A stretch of DNA of 7,061 nt. Source: Lachnospiraceae bacterium. Lineage in GTDB: Bacteria > Bacillota > Clostridia > Lachnospirales > Lachnospiraceae. Both the position numbers and the translations under genes were made by a program. This document shows positions 6,370-7,061 of the stretch, piece after piece (position 1 is the stretch's first letter; every line of letters begins with the position of its first letter). The notes below the pieces were generated by a model that worked only from the letters and a program-made list of their open reading frames with translations, did no database searches and was not told the DNA's origin. The stretch spans positions 1 to 7,061 of the forward strand of contig JAILPU010000036.1 in assembly GCA_024699395.1 (NCBI GenBank), given 5' to 3'.

Positions 6370-6413
6370 GGACCGCTTTCTTGAAAGAAATTTCAAGAAG
6401 GTGGTCCTTTTTT
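6370..6413 (+). terminator. Strong intrinsic terminator of the Tad operon
   Basis: A 17-bp stem starts GGACCGC and closes with GGTGGTCC, with two G-T wobbles, the inner arms CTTGAAA and TTTCAAG, and a GAAA tetraloop (6387-6390). It is followed by six T residues (6408-6413). It sits 192 nt after the stop of the FHA gene, with no other gene between. A second GGACC at 6360-6364 and a small CCC-ATA-GGG hairpin could compete with the left arm. Confidence 0.92.
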
Positions 6414-6461
6414 CGTATATCTTTCTGGCATACGAAATAGTATCCGAAGAATATACGATAC
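6412..6461. repeat. Nested inverted repeats after the terminator
   Basis: TTCGTAT (6412-6418) pairs perfectly with ATACGAA (6430-6436). CGTATAT (6414-6420) pairs with ATATACG (6451-6457). GTATC (6440-6444) pairs with GATAC (6457-6461). The first two pairings exclude each other. The function is unknown. Confidence 0.5.
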
Positions 6462-6481
6462 CGAATGGCGATGCAAGGTAT

Positions 6482-6496
6482 TGATTGTAGCAATCA
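6482..6496. repeat. Short palindrome TGATTG-TAG-CAATCA
   Basis: A perfect 6-bp inverted repeat with a 3-nt centre. It may be an operator or chance. It lies about 180 nt before the first promoter-like -10 hexamer leading to the XRE gene's main promoter region, so a regulatory link is weak. Confidence 0.35.
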
Positions 6497-6621
6497 TTGA
6501 ATATGAAGGGAAACAGCATGGAAAGATGTAATGTTATTATTGAGCGGAATGTAAAAAATTTATAAAATAGCGCCGATATAAAGAATAGGGGTTAAAAAAA
6601 ATAACAAAAAGCGCATTAATA

Positions 6622-6649
6622 TTGCAAACATTAGCATTTATAGTATAAT
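6622..6649 (+). promoter_or_regulatory. Upstream sigma-A-like promoter for the XRE gene
   Basis: TTGCAA (6622-6627), a 16-nt spacer, and a perfect TATAAT (6644-6649). The -10 is flanked by the inverted pair TTAGC (6631-6635) and GCTAA (6663-6667). Use of this promoter would give the XRE transcript a 5' leader of about 60 nt. Confidence 0.5.
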
Positions 6650-6677
6650 AATTGTTGTAAAAGCTAACACAAATTTA

Positions 6678-6706
6678 TTGACCTTGAAAGTGAATTCTGT
6701 TAAAAT
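6678..6706 (+). promoter_or_regulatory. Sigma-A promoter immediately before the XRE gene
   Basis: TTGACC (6678-6683), an optimal 17-nt spacer and TAAAAT (6701-6706), each hexamer 5 of 6 to consensus. Transcription would begin near 6713, almost at the in-frame GTG 6715, so that start would be leaderless. A downstream start using GGAGG (6722-6726) would leave a short leader. Confidence 0.72.
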
Positions 6707-6714
6707 GTCAATCA

Positions 6715-7061
6715 GTGTTTTGGAGGCAAAAGGAGATTAAAGAGTTTAGCAAAGAAAAGTTTTGCAAGGATTTGACAGAATTAAGAGGAAGTGAATCGCA
6801 ACAAAAGTTTGCAGAAAAACTAAAAATAAATAGAAGTTCGCTTTCTTTGTTAGAAACAGGAAAACAAATTCCTTCTTTAGACATTTTAAATAGAGTGTGC
6901 AATTTAGGATCTTTTGAGCCGAGTAGTTATTTTACAGAAACGAATAATGATGCGTTGATCTACCTTATGGGTAAATTGGAAGAATCTGATAGAGAAAAGG
7001 TAGACACTGTTATGGATAGAATTAGGATAAAGGAGAAATATAGTCTTTTATCTAAAAGGAG
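6715..7061 (+). CDS. HTH XRE-family transcriptional regulator, 3'-truncated by window edge
   Basis: The frame is open to the right edge (115 residues from GTG 6715). It contains a Cro/C1-type helix-turn-helix: SQQKFAEKLKINRSSLSLLE then TGKQIPSLDILNRVC, residues about 28-62, with the standard Gln, Phe-Ala, Arg-Ser, Leu-Leu-Glu and Gly-Lys positions. A charged C-terminal tail follows (LMGKLEESDREKVDTVMDRIRIKEKY). It should bind an operator as a dimer, likely including its own promoter region. The start is unclear: no ATG is nearby. GTG 6715 lacks a ribosome site and would be leaderless, whereas GGAGG (6722-6726) points to ATT 6736, an uncommon start, giving IKEFSKEKF. The gene has its own promoter, is AT-rich, and lies past the Tad terminator, so it probably opens another module (prophage, island or toxin-antitoxin; undecidable here). 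Confidence 0.85.
   Translation, partial: MFWRQKEIKEFSKEKFCKDLTELRGSESQQKFAEKLKINRSSLSLLETGKQIPSLDILNRVCNLGSFEPSSYFTETNNDALIYLMGKLEESDREKVDTVMDRIRIKEKYSLLSKR

Larger units (their letters stand above)
6179..6714. other. 536-nt structured intergenic region between Tad locus and XRE gene
   Basis: I see no convincing gene on either strand. From left to right it holds a weak hairpin without a U-tract (CTG-A-AACCC pairing with GGGTT-C-CAG, 6224-6252), paired TTGACA sites, a 20-bp-period direct repeat, the terminator at 6370-6413, nested inverted repeats, and two promoters facing the XRE gene. One micro-ORF with a usable AAGGGA site (ATG 6518, 15 codons, MERCNVIIERNVKNL) is too short to call. The DNA becomes clearly AT-richer after about 6530. 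Confidence 0.7.

Noticed and set aside
6322..6519. Minus-strand frame of 65 codons in the intergenic region
   Set aside because: It runs through the strong terminator and inverted repeats, with no family features.
6518..6565. 15-codon micro-ORF MERCNVIIERNVKNL
   Set aside because: It has an AAGGGA site 6 nt upstream, but it is too short to judge and has no visible partner.

Overview
The window looks like chromosomal DNA from a Gram-positive anaerobe of the class Clostridia, most likely a Lachnospiraceae-type organism. This is an inference from family content: a Flp1-like pilin, a DUF5702-like membrane protein, TadE-like pseudopilins with an internal CxxC domain, and a DUF6382-FHA protein are a combination I associate with that group. 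AGGAGG-type ribosome sites and AT-rich intergenic DNA fit.

Positions 2-6178 are the downstream part of one plus-strand Tad/Flp (type IVb pilus) locus. In order it holds: the C-terminal part of a TadC-like inner-membrane platform protein (cut by the left edge); a 55-residue Flp1-like pilin (1179-1346) with a perfect prepilin site; a DUF5702-like protein; a TadE-like pseudopilin with two C-terminal His/Cys repeats; an A24 prepilin peptidase; a second TadE-like pseudopilin whose N-terminus is preceded by two near-identical 66-bp tandem repeats; and a DUF6382-FHA protein. Most junctions are stop/start overlaps (TGATG at 1344, TAATG at 2813, ATGA at 4305, TAATG at 4863), implying a co-transcribed, translationally coupled unit. 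The gaps before the pilin and before the peptidase are the exceptions. The peptidase would process the pilin and pseudopilins, TadC would anchor assembly in the membrane, and the FHA protein probably links the machine to phosphothreonine signalling. The motor ATPase and TadB are not in the window and presumably lie upstream.

Positions 6179-6714 hold no convincing gene but much structure: an 11-bp-period TTGACA pair, a 20-bp-period direct repeat, a strong intrinsic terminator (6370-6413), nested inverted repeats, and two sigma-A-like promoters. These lead into an HTH XRE-family regulator (from about 6715) that runs off the right edge and probably begins a different module.

The most unusual feature is the 66-bp repeat at 4301-4432. 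Each unit restates the start of the pseudopilin signal sequence, but with both residues that define a prepilin signal (Gly -1 and Glu +5) replaced.
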